Assembly (NCBI GenBank): GCA_958450325.1
Contig: OY288248.1
Coordinates: 46,204,005 to 46,268,004, forward strand
Reading direction: 5' to 3'
Source: Agrostemma githago
Lineage: Eukaryota > Streptophyta > Magnoliopsida > Caryophyllales > Caryophyllaceae
Length of the DNA stretch: 64,000 nucleotides
Shown here: piece by piece, positions 51,636 through 63,648 of the stretch
Position numbering within the stretch: the first letter of the stretch is position 1
Layout: each line of letters starts with the position of its first letter
Notes under the pieces: generated by a model
What the model was told of the DNA's origin: nothing
Databases searched by the model: none
Seen by the model: the letters and a program-made list of their open reading frames with translations, nothing else
Made by a program: the position numbers and the translations under genes

Positions 51636-53150
51636 ATGGAGGATTTAAAAAATGCCCTAACCAAGATCGAGACTCAACTGACCTCCATCCTCGCTAACCA
51701 AGCAACTTTGGACACCCGTCTGAGCACTGTGGAGAAGACGGTCCCAGTTGAAGGAGGCGATTCCGTTGGGCCCATAGCCGAATTGGTCAGTGTCGTTCGC
51801 AGGCTCAAGGAGCAAGTCCACTTGTCAACAAGCAACTCGATCCACTCCGAGAATGCTCGCATTTATTCACCTTTGAATGACGAGCTACCGGCCAACCTCA
51901 ACTTGACGGGAATTCCTATGTTTGAGGGTACCGAAGACCCGGTCCATCATATCCGGGCCTTCAAAGACTTCATGGCAGTCAAAGGGGTAAAGTCCACCAT
52001 GTTCAAGCACTTATTCCCTTCCTCCTTGGAGAAGCATCCCAGGGCCTGGTTCTACAGGCTCGACCCCAAGAAATACAAGACTTGGGATGACGTGGCGACC
52101 GAATTTGCTCGGAACTACGCCGATAACACTGAAATCCAGACTACAATGCGTACTCTGGAGGTATAGGCCCAGGAGCCCAAAGAAGGGTTCACAAAATATC
52201 TGCAAAGGTGGAGGGCTGAGAGTGTGAAGCTGGTTGACAAGCCCGGCGAGAAGGCCCTAGTGGAAGCCTTCGTTAAAAATCTACTCCCATCCTACCGGGT
52301 CCATCTCCGGTATGCTATTATCCCAAACTTTGCTGTCCTTACTGAAATGGGCACGAGAATCGAGGATGACTTGAGGCTAGAAAGCCTGACTAAAGCCTCT
52401 ACCAAAGGCTATCAAGGGGCAAGTTCATCCACAATCAAGCCCACACCCGCAGCTGCAACTCGCAGCATCTTCGACGAGGTAAACCTGCTCGACACCTCCT
52501 CTAAAAAGAATACACCAAATCGGGTATTCAGAGATATAGGGACTACCTATACCTATGCCTTACAGAGGCTATCTTCAAAGAGCCTAATCCAACCGATAGG
52601 CCCGACTGCAGAACCTCCAGTGGAAAAAAGGCCCAAAACTTACAATGCCCAGGCCTATTGTCAGTATCACCGGGGTAACGGGCATGATACTGAAAAATGT
52701 TGGAGGTTAAAACACCTGATCCAGGACCTTATCGAGAGCGGGAAAATCCCGTTGCCCGGAGACAAGCCGAGCAACAAAGAAAACCCATTCAGCGCTCATG
52801 CTATCTTCACCGGTGAGGTAATTGACTGTTCTCACCTCATCTCTCCTTATATCCCACAAGTCAACGGGATATGGTTCGACGATGAGGATGATGTATACTT
52901 AACCAAAGGGGAAGCTGTCCCCATCACCCTTGAAGAGGTCCGACAGGCTAAGTCCAAGGCTTTAGCCACCAATCATCTCGCCGCAGCGGGGCGTTCCATT
53001 CCTATATTCGTCACTGAACCCGCCAGGACGGAGCCTACCCTCGAAGAACCAAGCCCAGATACGGCTCTGGTCCAACAAATGAAGAGGGTCCGAGCCGATC
53101 TAACCATATGGCAACTATTGGTTAGCTCACAAGCTCATCGGGAAGCACTG
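51636..53150 (+). pseudogene. TatB gag
   Basis: Starts MEDLKNALTKIETQLTSIL, a short coiled coil. The capsid core follows: GIPMFEGTEDPVHHIRAFK, KHLFPSSLEKHPRAWFYRLD, KTWDDVATEFARNYADN. After a TAG at 52164 come FTKYLQRWRAESVKLVDKPG and EKALVEAFVKNLLPSYRVHL. A Cys/His segment CQYHRGNGHDTEKC lies at about 52662-52703, with LIQDLIESGKIPLP after it. A frameshift near 53150 separates the end from the protease frame (KALDEIKVDSEA). The gag is complete in domain content. Confidence 0.9.
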
Positions 53151-54606
53151 AACTAAGGCTCTCGATGAAATCAAGGTTGATTCAGAGGCTACCCCTGCTG
53201 AAATGGTAGCCACCATCATGCCCTACCTTAAGGGCAAATCCAAAGAAGAAGGCCCACTCATAACCTTCTCTGAAGTTGATCTGCCACCATTTGGGCCCAA
53301 TCACAATCTGGCCCTATACATCACGGTCATCTGCAAAGGTAAATATCTCCCGATGACCCTTATCGACGATGGATCAGCCGTGAATGTCCTTCCTCTAAGG
53401 ACCGCAAAAGCACTCGGCATCACCGATGCCGATTACCTTCCAACGGCGCAGACTATCCAGGCTTTCGACGGAAGCCCAAAACCTGTCGCCGGGGCCGTGA
53501 AATTAAAGATCATAACGGGCCCAATCGAAAAGGAATTGGAATTTCAGGTGATAGATGTCACCTCATCATTCAATCTTTTGCTGGGATGGCGAGTCACATT
53601 TCGGATTGGGGTATGCTATAACCCCGGAAAACGTGGTTCGGGCCGGTATTCACAAGGCCGTCGACATTATCAAGGGTACTTACATAAGCCCTTATAGCCT
53701 GAAGTTAACGGATTACTTCGTTACTCCAGTCTTCGGAACCGTCCAAGTGGGCCTTTACCAACCCACCATCACATATCCCGAGACCAAAAAGGCTCGGGAA
53801 TGCAATTTCATCCCTGATGATATATTCACCATCGTCCAGGCCGAATCAAAGGAAAGCGAAAGCAACTCCGAGCCCGTGCTGGGGCTCTTATTCGGAGAAG
53901 ACAAAGCCGTCCCCGCTCCAAAGAACGACTTTGTCAACCTGATCCTTCGCAGCGATCGGTTCGACCCAACCAAGCTAATCACCGAGGTCGGCGCCAACAC
54001 CGAAACGAGGGCTTTGAGGAAGACCATAAAATGGACCGACGGTCAAGGACGGGTCTACAAGCTGACCACTGGCGAGGGAGACATGCCGGATACCGAGTCA
54101 GAGTCAGAGTCAGAGTCGGAGTCTGAGTCCGAGTCTAGAGGGTCTGGTGCTAAAGTCGAGTCTGTAACCCCTCTTCCCTTATCCACTGAGGTCTCGGGGC
54201 CTGTCCCAAGACCTCTCCCTATACCGCCACTGACCAATGATCAGATGGCAGCTCTATTCGAGCTATTTTCAAGATTTACCATCAATAATAATAACGAACA
54301 CCGTTCTGCTTACGACTTGTCTCATTTCCAAAATTTTCTCAATTTCAAAAATTTTATATGCAATGACATTGAGAAACCCGACGAACAGGTACCTCTACCT
54401 CAACATCTGGTCGAGCAGCTCGAGCAAAGGGAATCCCGAGATCCGGTAATCGAAGAAACCGAGTCCATCAATGTGGGAACCACTTTAGAGCCCCAGATGC
54501 TTAAGTTGGGCCTATCTTTAGATCCAGAGGAGAGAAAACAATTCACAGACCTCCTCCAGAAATTCAAAGACGTCTTTGCATGGTCCTACAGGACATGCCG
54601 GGTATA
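53151..54606 (+). pseudogene. TatB aspartic protease and linker
   Basis: Protease in the 53203 frame: FGPNHNLALYITVICKGKYL, active site LIDDGSAVNVLP, FDGSPKPVAGAVKLKIITG and EFQVIDVTSSFNLLLG. A frameshift at about 53585 moves to the 53555 frame, giving the ISPYSLKLTDYFVTPVFGT and VGLYQPTITYPE linker. A (GAGTCN)n stretch at 54097-54140 encodes Ser-Glu repeats. The linker continues to FKDVFAWSY, the RT lead-in, where another shift occurs at about 54590. The DDGS form of the active site is near the DNGS/DGGS forms found in Tat elements. Confidence 0.85.
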
Positions 54607-57600
54607 GACCGGGAGATAGCCGAACACCGAATACCCATCAAAGATGGGTGCAAGCCGGTAAAGCAGAAACTCAGAAGAATGAAGCCCGAGTGGTCTCTTA
54701 AAGTCAAGGAAGAGGTCGATAAACAATTTAAAGCAGGCTTTATACAAGTGTCTGAATATCCAGACTGGGTTGCAAACATCGTGCCGGTACCCAAGAAGGA
54801 CGGCAAGGTGCGGGTTTGCGTGGACTTCCGGGATCTTAACAAGGCAAGCCCAAATGACGATTTTCCGTTACCACACATCGACATACTGGTGGATAACACG
54901 GCCGATCATGCCCTTCTATCGTTCATGGACGGGTATGCCGGGTACAATCAGATTAAAATGGCAGAAGAGGACATGGGTAAGACCACCTTCATTACACCTT
55001 GGGGTACTTACTGTTACACCGTCATGCCATTTGGGCTTATCAACGCCGGGGCCACTTATCAACGGACCGCCACTACCTTGCTCCACGACATGATGCATAA
55101 GGAAGTGGAGGTCTATGTGGACGACATGATCATCAAATCCAAGGACCGAAGCGGGCACATTTCAGCCCTAAGAAAGTTCTTCACCCGGCTACGTAAATAC
55201 AACATGAGACTGAACCCACAAAAATGCAGTTTTGGGGTAACGTCGGGCAAATTACTGGGCCATATCGTTAGCCAACGCGGCATCGAGGTCGACCCAGCTA
55301 AAATCAAAGCCGTCACCGAGATGCAACCACCCAAGACCGAAAAGGAAATAAGGGGGTTTCTTGGAAAAGTTCAATACATCAGCCGGTTCATTTCGAAACT
55401 AACCATGGTATGCGAACCCATCTTCAAAAAGCTAAAAATCGGAGAACGGGTGCTATGGGACGGCAAATGTCAAGCGGCTTTTGACAAAATCAAGGAGATG
55501 CTGTCTGCTCCGCCGGTACTAATGCCACCTCAACACGGTCTGCCTCTGTCGTTATACCTAACGACGACGGAGACGGCCATGGGGGCTATGCTGGCCCAGA
55601 CAGTCGATTCAGAAGAACGGGCAATTTACTACATCAGTAAAAAGTTCCTCGAATATGAGTGCAAATATACAATGCTCGAAAAGACGTGCCTAGCATTGGT
55701 TTGGGCCACTAAAAAGCTCCGACATTACATGCTCAGTCACGAGGTACATGTGCTATCCAAAATGGATCCTATCAAGTACTTATTTGAGAAGCCCATCCTC
55801 AACGGCAGGATGTCAAGATGGACTCTAATGTTATCCGAGTTCGACCTCAAATTTGTACCATTAAAAGCCATCAAAGGTCGGGTAGTTGCCGAGTTCCTCG
55901 CTGACGGCCCAATATCCGAAGAAGGCCACACCAATACATGGGCCTTTCCTGATGAAGACATATTCCATACCGATACGGAAGTGTGGAATTTATATTTCGA
56001 TGGGGCATCCAACTTCCGAGGATTTGGGGTCGGAATCCTGTTAATTTCACCCCGAGGGGAACACACTCCCTTGTCCATCAAGTTGGACTTCGACGTGACC
56101 AACAACGCAGCCGAATACGAAGCATGCATTCACGGGTTGCAAGCCGCCGCTGATTTAGGGGTAACAAACCTCCGGGTCCACGGTGATTCATCATTAGTCA
56201 TCAATCAAGCACTCCAAAAATGGAAAACTCGGAACGCCAATCTCGTGGCTTACCAAGCACGGGTAAGGGTTCTAGAGAAACAATTTCAAAAGGTAGAATA
56301 CATCTATCTGCCCCGGGAAGAGAATCAGTTCGCAGATGCACTTTCCAAATTAGCATATTTACTGAACATCCCGGATCACCTGACCAGCATGCCAATCTGT
56401 GTCGAAAGACGATCCGAGCCAGCCTACATCCACGCCATTCAGGATATCGAGATAACTGACCCGGAGCCTTGGTATCAAGCTGTCCTAACCTACCTGACAA
56501 CGGGAGAGTACCCCCCGGAGGCTGAAAATCGGGCCAAAAAGGCCCTACGAAGATTAGCAACCCAATTTGTTCGAACTGATGACGGGCAATTGTACAAAAA
56601 GACGGCACAGGGGGCTCTGCTCCTATGCATCGACAAAATACAAGCCGAAAAGGTCATGGCCGAGGTCCATGATGGTGAAAACGGCCCGCATAAGAACGCC
56701 CATATGCTAGCCCGAAAAATCATGAGGCTCGGGTACTATTGGAACACCATGGAAACAGACTGTCAGTTGTATGTCAAACACTGCCATAACTGTCAGATCT
56801 TCGCCAATGTACAGCATATGCCATCTTCCCCATTATATACCATGACATCACCATGGCCATTTTCGACATGGGGTATTGACATAATTGGAAAGGTGCATCC
56901 TTCCGGGACGGGAGGTCATTGCTTCATCTTGGTGGCCATCGACTACTTCACCAAATGGGTCGAAGCCGAGTCATACAGTGTCTTGAACGCCAAGCACGTG
57001 GCCAAATTTATCCAAAATAAAATAATATGCAGGTATGGGATCCCTCACGAGTTCATCAGCGATCACGGGACCCACTTTCAAGCTGAAACTGCCGCATTGC
57101 TGGCAAAATACAAAATTCAAAGGCATACATCTTCGCCTTACCGACCTCAAACAAATGGAGCGGTAGAAGCGGCCAATAAAACAATTGTCACCATACTTAA
57201 AAAGATGGCTGAAAATTACCAGGACTGGCCCGACAAAATACCTTTTGCCCTATGGGGATATCGAACCTCAATCCGCACCGCGACCGGGGCAACCCCGTAT
57301 TACTTGACATACGGAATGGAAGCGGTCCAACCAGTCGAGCTAGAGGTGTCATCCCTTAGGATCCTACTTGAAAGCCAAGTACCTGAGGCAGATTAGGTCC
57401 AAGCCCGATACGATTCGCTAGTCCTTTTAGACGAACGGCGATCCCGGGCTCTCAACAACATTCAAATATATCAAAAAAGGATCCAACGGGCTTTCAACAA
57501 ACGGGTTAGGCCCAGGAACATCAGGGAAGGGGATCTGGTCCTAAAATCGGTTCGTGCCTTACTGCCAGTTGACCCAAGGGGTAAATTCAAACCCAACTGG

Positions 57601-57720
57601 GCTGGGCCATACTTAGTCAAGAAGGTCCTATCAGGAGGAGCGGTGATGCTGACAGATTTGGACGGGAACGAATTCGTCAACCCAACCAACTTGGACCAGC
57701 TGAAGCGCTACTACCCATAA
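54580..57720 (+). pseudogene. TatB RT, two RNase H domains and integrase
   Basis: 938 open codons, then TAG at 57394 (Trp or Gln expected) and continuation to 57720. RT: NIVPVPKKDGKVRVCVDFRD, FMDGYAGYNQIKM, VMPFGLINAGATYQR, EVYVDDMIIKS. First RNase H: LYLTTTETAMGAMLAQTV to VVAEFLADGP. Second RNase H: WNLYFDGASNFRGFGVGIL, NNAAEYEACIHGLQ, VHGDSSLVINQ, REENQFADALSKLA. Integrase: HDGENGPHKNAHMLARKI and HCHNCQIF (zinc finger), WGIDIIGKV, FISDHGTHFQ, SPYRPQTNGAVEAANK (triad D, D, E). C-terminus: NKRVRPRNIREGDLVLKSV, WAGPYLVKKVLSGGA, PTNLDQLKRYYP. Confidence 0.95.
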
Positions 57721-58123
57721 ACCCCCATCTCAATGTCATTTGCAAAAATTTATAAAAATTTGTCCTTTTTATAAATTTTCAAAATTTTAGACAAGTCAAT
57801 AAGCTAGAACTAATATATTCTACTGTCGCACATCTTGAATTAATAATCCTGATGTATTTCGAAAATTGCAAAAAAAAAATCAATCAAATCAATTTTGAAC
57901 TACGTTAGGTTTGATTCCGCTATTTGCGGATACGTAGGCAACCCTTCAAAGGGGTACAACCACTGCAATAGACGAAAGACGGGAACGGTTGTTCAATAAT
58001 ATGTCTTTTATTAATATCTCGTTAAACTCGGGATTACAAAAAAAAAAAAAAAAAAAAAAAAAACGCCAAAACGTCATTCACACAAAAAAAAAATCGCACC
58101 ACAAAAATAATAAAATAAGGAGA
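57721..58123. other. TatB spacer between pol and antisense gene
   Basis: AT-rich, with a 24-A run at 58039-58062 and CGGATACGTAGGCAACCC (57927-57944), a block conserved with 10664-10683. It would contain the overlapping 3' UTRs of pol and the antisense gene. Confidence 0.6.
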
Positions 58124-59047
58124 CTAGTATCCGGGCATCTTCCCCTTCCCCTTGTCCTTCGGGTCGCGTGGAGCCTGAGGTCTTCGGGGTGGTGGCGAGC
58201 GTTCCCGAATCACAAGTGGAACCTCCTTAGCCCGAGCCCGTTTCTTTGACGACGGGTCTTCAATCACGGTCTTCGGCCCAAGTCGGGCCCGCACATGCTC
58301 AGGCAGTCTATCCCGTGGGCCAAGTCGGTCCTGCACGGGTAGTCTTGGGCCCAGTCTCCTTTCTAAGTCCATCTGGGGGCTCACTTTCCCTCAAGCACCT
58401 TTAGCACTAGACCCTTCAGCTTGAGTCTTAGTCTTCTTCTTGTGACCAGACATTAGACGGACTAGGGTAGCTGGAGTGTCTCCTTCATCAAAGAACCCCC
58501 TGTTGTCTTTGGCTTGCTCCCTTCTCAGCAGGTCGAAGGCTTCATCGACTTTCAAAGCAGCTCGGGCTTTAGCGTCTCCTACTTTGGTCCACTTCGTATA
58601 AGAATCTGAAACCCAGATTGAATGGCGAGATTTGACAACGGGCCAAGTATGCCGTGTGTACCACCTTTGCATCCAGGTATCACACATCACGTCAGTCAGT
58701 TGGGTAGGGTCACTCACAACTGCTTCAACTTCAGGGATTCGCTGGGTCCATCCATACTGCCTTAGTATGCGATCTGGATAGAGATGAACCGTCTGCCTGA
58801 AAGAAAGGATCACCTGATAGCGGGCTCTGTCCCTTGGATCCAAGCCACTCCAAAGGTAGATGGGCCACCATGGAACTACCCATCGAATTAACGGGCCGCC
58901 ATGAAAAGACAAAACCTCGTCCCAGTACTTCTGCGTAATCTGACGAGAAAAGTCAATGGCCCGCCTCCTCGTCATCACCTGATTATGACGATAGTTGCTC
59001 GCATCAAGTAGAGGATCTATCACTGATAGCCTCTCATACAGCCAAAT

Positions 59048-59355
59048 CTGCAAAAGGAAACAAAAGCATGAGATTCCAGGGCAAAATAGGCGTTCGCCTA
59101 AAGGCCACTCGACCGAGTGCTTGGGACACTCGATCGAGTGGTACCCCTGAACGCAAACAGGAGGCTCTGTACGAGGGCACTCGATCGAGTGCCGGGGTGA
59201 CTCGATCGAGTGGCACCTCCGAAGACAGATCAGGAGAGTTCCATCGAGAGTACTCGACCGAGTGCCTGGGTGACTCGATCGAGTACCCCCCTGCAGTAAA
59301 AAAAAAATTTCGCAAAAAAATCAAAGAAATTGAATTAAGAAGTCAAGTGACATAC
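59048..59355 (-). other. Intron of TatB antisense gene carrying the palindrome module
   Basis: The donor is GTATGTCAC and the acceptor is CCTTTTGCAG, both strong plant splice sites and phase 0. The length is 308 bp against 53 bp in the homologous gene at 9472-9524. The surplus consists of a central segment with three palindrome doublets. Confidence 0.85.
59107..59284. repeat. Three phased palindrome doublets in the intron
   Basis: 12-mers start at 59107/59128, 59179/59200 and 59252/59273. All pairs are exactly 21 bp apart with 9-bp spacers GCTTGGGAC, GCCGGGGTG and GCCTGGGTG. The first member is ACTCGACCGAGT or ACTCGATCGAGT and the second is always ACTCGATCGAGT. The doublets themselves are spaced 72-73 bp apart. 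Confidence 0.93.
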
Positions 59356-59932
59356 TTGCAACAAACGGGTGCTCCCGGTAAAACGAACGGATGAGTCCCT
59401 TTTGCGATCGTCCAATCCTTGGATAATCTCGCCCGTGATCAGCCAAGCCGGGCTGTGCTCAGTCTCCATCAGATCCACTACGGTCAGAAGACGGGTACTT
59501 CCCATACAGGATAACAGATCCATATGACCCTCGAAAGCATATACATGGAGCATGCAAAAAGAGAAAGCCCTGCGGCTGTAAGCCGGTCTAACCCGAACAT
59601 CGAGAGAGTTCATAAATTTCTCAGCCAAGTCGATCAGAGAAATTTTATCACCATCCATCATACGGGATACCTCGTTGTGAGAAAGCCCTAAAAATTCTCT
59701 CAACTTCCTCCTCGGGTCATAGATCGAATAAGGGACAGCGGGACGGAGTATCGGGTTCCATCCCCCTATAGCTGCAATCTCCTCAGGTAAAGGACAGACT
59801 TCGCCCCGAGGGAAAGCAAAGACATGATATATGTCATCCTAATAAGCCAAGCAAGCATCCAGAAAATAGCGGTCAACCACCATCTGACGGAACGGGTACA
59901 ATTGGGTTATCCCCGTCTGATTCAAAGCCACC

Positions 59933-62900
59933 CTATCTGTAATCCCCTAAAAATTCTAGCGCGATACAGTGGCGGAAACACTGTAGAGTCGGGATTAAAA
60001 CACACAGAACTATGTCTTAATAAATTAAATTGGTAAAGTCAAACATGCGCCATACATAAAAATGGCTAAAATATAAAACAATCCATAAAAAGGTTAACAG
60101 TCCTCAAGACATGATTATAAAAAAAAATCAGCAGGATCAAAGACTGCTCGCTAGCCCACACCCACCGGAAAATAAACACGTATACCTGCCATGTTAAAAC
60201 ATAACAGCCACAATCAGTGGGGAGCAACGTCAACGTTCTCCCAGCCGTATAACAGGATTTTAAAACAGTAATTACTAATATAGGAAAAATAGTAAAAATG
60301 GAAAACAGTAAAACATCATATTAAAATAAGGTTTAGCGTCGAACAAATTATTCAAAAGGGGTTTCCGAAGAAACATAAAGATATTTGCCAACCTGCGCCA
60401 ATTTATATCGATAATAAATAAAATAATCAAAATGGCGTTATGGATAGGATTAATGTAGAATCTAGACTTTCACTAGGATAATACTAAAAACTAGCTTCGA
60501 GAACTGTAGACTTAACTCATAACAGAATCCAGTCTCTAACTAGGCAACTCAACTATAACAGGACTGCGTGCAGCGAGGTCCTGGCTTAAGTAATGCACAC
60601 CCCTCCTGGATACAAACCATATCCAGTTCAACCCGACGCGACTTATACGATGCGATATCTAAGTTTAAGGTAAATATACACTCTCCTGAACACAAACCAT
60701 GCTCAGTTCAACAACCAATGCGCCCCATAAAGACACACCAGCCTTACAGTTGATGGCAAAACGTACATCCCAGACTATATTACTCTAAACCCACACTTGT
60801 CCTTATTCCATAACTCCAAAACAAACCATTATCGATATTTAAAAGATGTATTCATCATAAACAATATGAGGATAAAAGAAGTAAACATTTATATTCTAAA
60901 AGAGGAAACTTTCTATTTTAGGAAACTTCTATTTTAGGAAACTTCTATTTTTAGAAACTTTACTAAAAATAGCATCATATCAAAGTAGTGAAAATATTAG
61001 TTCATACTAATACCACATTTTAGTAAACGATATAGATTTATAAAACTAATACTTTCGGCCTTAACGATATTAATTATTAAAGTAAGAACATTTGATTTTA
61101 TGAAATTATTAAAATATCGTACAAGTGTTATAAAATGATTAAAAACATCTTAAATATTTTAATATTACTAATTAGGGTGTTTTCAAAAGTTATAAAGCTA
61201 AAATTCCCGAATTATTATTAGTTTCGACGATAAAATTATAAATAGGATTTTACGGCAAACATCAAATTAAATATTTGAACGTCTTTATTTGATTAAACCA
61301 ACAAATATATTTAGAGTATGTTAAGGGATGATTTAACTCCTAAAGTTTCAGATTTAAATACTTTCAAAATTGCTGGAAAAATAATTCTTTTAGGTAAGAC
61401 GAAGCAATTTAGCGATAAATCACAACTTGTCCGAAATCAATATTTATTAATTAAAGACTATAATAAATAGTACAAAAATTACGTAAAATAGTTAAATTAT
61501 ATTTATGGACATTCTGTCCAGAAAAGAAAATTTCCAGAATTCTAAAACTCGGTTTTTAAAGCGTTTTCTCGTTAATCGTCCAATTTCGACAATAACGATT
61601 AATAAAAATAGTAATTACAAAACGATTTAAGTATTAATATCCAAAAATTATTATTACACTTTAAAATCCTGATTTTACAGAATATAAATTTTTCCAGATT
61701 TTTCCAAAATCCAGTTTCAACAAAATTTCAACAAACCGTCATTTAAACCCGTTTTCGCAATTAACGATTTTATTAACAAACCTATCGTTCCTAACATTTT
61801 ATTAAGGCACTAAAAATCATAATAATACATTTTAATATGAAATCATCAGAATCATAATTTTTTCCAGATTTAAACCAAAGACCAGAAATCGAGAATTTAA
61901 ACAACAAACACGGTTTTAACGATAAACGATGATTTAAAGTGAGTAATTAATTCATCCACTTAACAATTCCGAAAAATTATGAAAAAAATCAGAAAATTCT
62001 ATTTCACCAGAAAGTTTGACCACGTAAAAAATCAGATTAAAATAAAATGTTTAAGTACTAGAACTAAAAATCGGTTTTTAATCGTTTTTGTTCGAAAACG
62101 ATAATAATTCAATAATCGATATCAAAAATATCAGAAAAATACTAAATTACTAAAAATCATCAAAAACAACATTTTTCCAGAATATAAACATATATTACAT
62201 GTTTAGGCCGATTATTACGATTTTACAAATTAATATAACAATTTAATCGTTAATCTCGTAAAAGCGATAAAAATATCGAAACATGCAAAATTTCAACTTT
62301 AAAAATTTTTCCAGAATCCGTGACATACATATATTGCCAAAATAAAATATAAAAATATATACATGCAAATACTCAATTAAAATCTTGAAATACCGAGTAA
62401 CATCGACGTTACCTCTACTCCAAGTCTGAATCAACGATGTATTCGTCGGCTTCGGGATCGTCCAAAAATCCTACCAAACACGTAAATCATGGCAGAAAAA
62501 TACCATGAGAAAACTAATAAAAATCAAGGTAAAAATTGATCGAAAATGATGTCGATTAATACCTTAACGAAGGAATCGGAAAGAGGATTATTATGATGAT
62601 AAGAATGATGCGATTGGGACTTGAAATGGAGCAAAAATTTGCCTAGAATGGCTGAGGGACACACGGCCAAAAGATAGGAGAAGGGAGTGATGAATATTTT
62701 TGGTGAATGTAAAAGAAATGAATGTAGAGAGTAAGGGTGGAGATGGGTGATACAACACTTAAAGGAGTAAGCATGAATTAAGGCTTCAAAAAAAAGGAAT
62801 ACAAAAGTGTACCTAGACCATAAGTTGGCCGGCCAAATGGGATAAGAGAGGGAGTAAGAAAAGCTTTGACATAAATGCTACAATGAATGAAAATGATTTA

Positions 62901-63466
62901 TCTTATGATTACGTTTTAATGTGATAAAATGAAACGTTTAAATAAAACGTAATAAAACTTGTGACCAAGAGCTTAGTCGGTCCAAAATGTGAGAAAACAG
63001 TCTCAAATAATTTATAAGTTGATAAAAAGTATAATCGTAAAATAGTTAAAGGCATTTCAAAGTAATTCGAGTAAACCTCGCGTAAGAAAATAATTATTCG
63101 CGAAGCTTCGTAATAAAATCATAAATGGCTTGTTTTTAGTAACTAAAATATATCTTAGTAGAAAATATTCCATAAACGTATTCAAACATTTTTAGGAAAA
63201 ACGAATAACTTAAATCCAAGCTTAAAAATGTCAATTCGGAGAGAAATAGAATTCCTCGCGGAATATTAATTAGCTTACAAAGAAAATCAAATAAATAGAT
63301 GTAAAAGAATTAAAATCTTTTAAAATAAAAATAAATATCATTAAACTCAAAATTGAAGATAAGCTTGGAAAAATGATGACACATAAGCCAAAATGTGATA
63401 GAGTTATAACGATGTCATAACGGTAATGAATAAAGATGCTAGAAATATAGCGGGTGTTACACTATC
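59933..63466. mobile_element. S-family solo LTR with CTATC target duplication
   Basis: The LTR 59938-63461 (3,524 bp) begins TGTAATCCCC and ends GGGTGTTACA. CTATC stands directly before (59933-59937) and after (63462-63466). No primer site, polypurine tract or coding frame lies inside, so it is a solo LTR left by recombination. It is AT-rich, with a short tandem repeat of a GAAACTTCTATTTTAG unit near 60903-60955. Size and termini resemble Tekay/Del-type chromovirus LTRs, but that assignment is from general appearance. Orientation cannot be fixed. Confidence 0.9.
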
Positions 63467-63639
63467 TGCATCCCTAAAGCGACGGGACCACTCCTGCAAC
63501 ATCACACTCAACCTATCGATCCACATGACTAAAACTTCTTAAAGAAGATGAAGAGACTTTCTCAAGAGAATTAGAGAGACTTTCTCTTAAGAAGGGGTTG
63601 TTTTGTGACTTGTGAAGAAATTCAAGAGCAAGGAGGGGC

Positions 63640-63648
63640 TATATATAA
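63640..63648 (-). promoter_or_regulatory. TATA box of the TatB antisense gene
   Basis: The minus strand reads GTTATATATAGCCCC about 115 bp upstream of the antisense start codon, followed by a CT-rich 5' UTR (TCTCTCTAATTCTCTTGAG), an arrangement typical of plant genes. Confidence 0.7.

Larger units (their letters stand above)
58124..63526 (-). pseudogene. TatB antisense gene: plant mobile domain (PMD-like) protein, two exons, split by an S LTR
   Basis: Start MWIDRLSVMLQEWSRRFRDA at 63526. Exon 1 runs to 63462, is interrupted by the S LTR, and resumes 59932 to 59356 with VALNQTGITQLYPFRQMVVD, DDIYHVFAFPRGEVCPLPEE and FSFCMLHVYAFEGHMDLLSC, ending LLQ. Intron 59355-59048 (GTATGT...TTTTGCAG). Exon 2: IWLYERLSVIDPLLD, FHGGPLIRWVVPWWP, AALKVDEAFDLLRREQAKDN, then a basic tail ending PGY at 58124. 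Two stops, TAG at 59839-59841 and TGA at 58391-58393; the second replaces a Trp codon seen in the other copy. Removing the LTR plus one CTATC restores the phase exactly. The role is unknown; PMD proteins are related to host MAIN/MAIL proteins of silencing and meristem maintenance. Confidence 0.82.
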
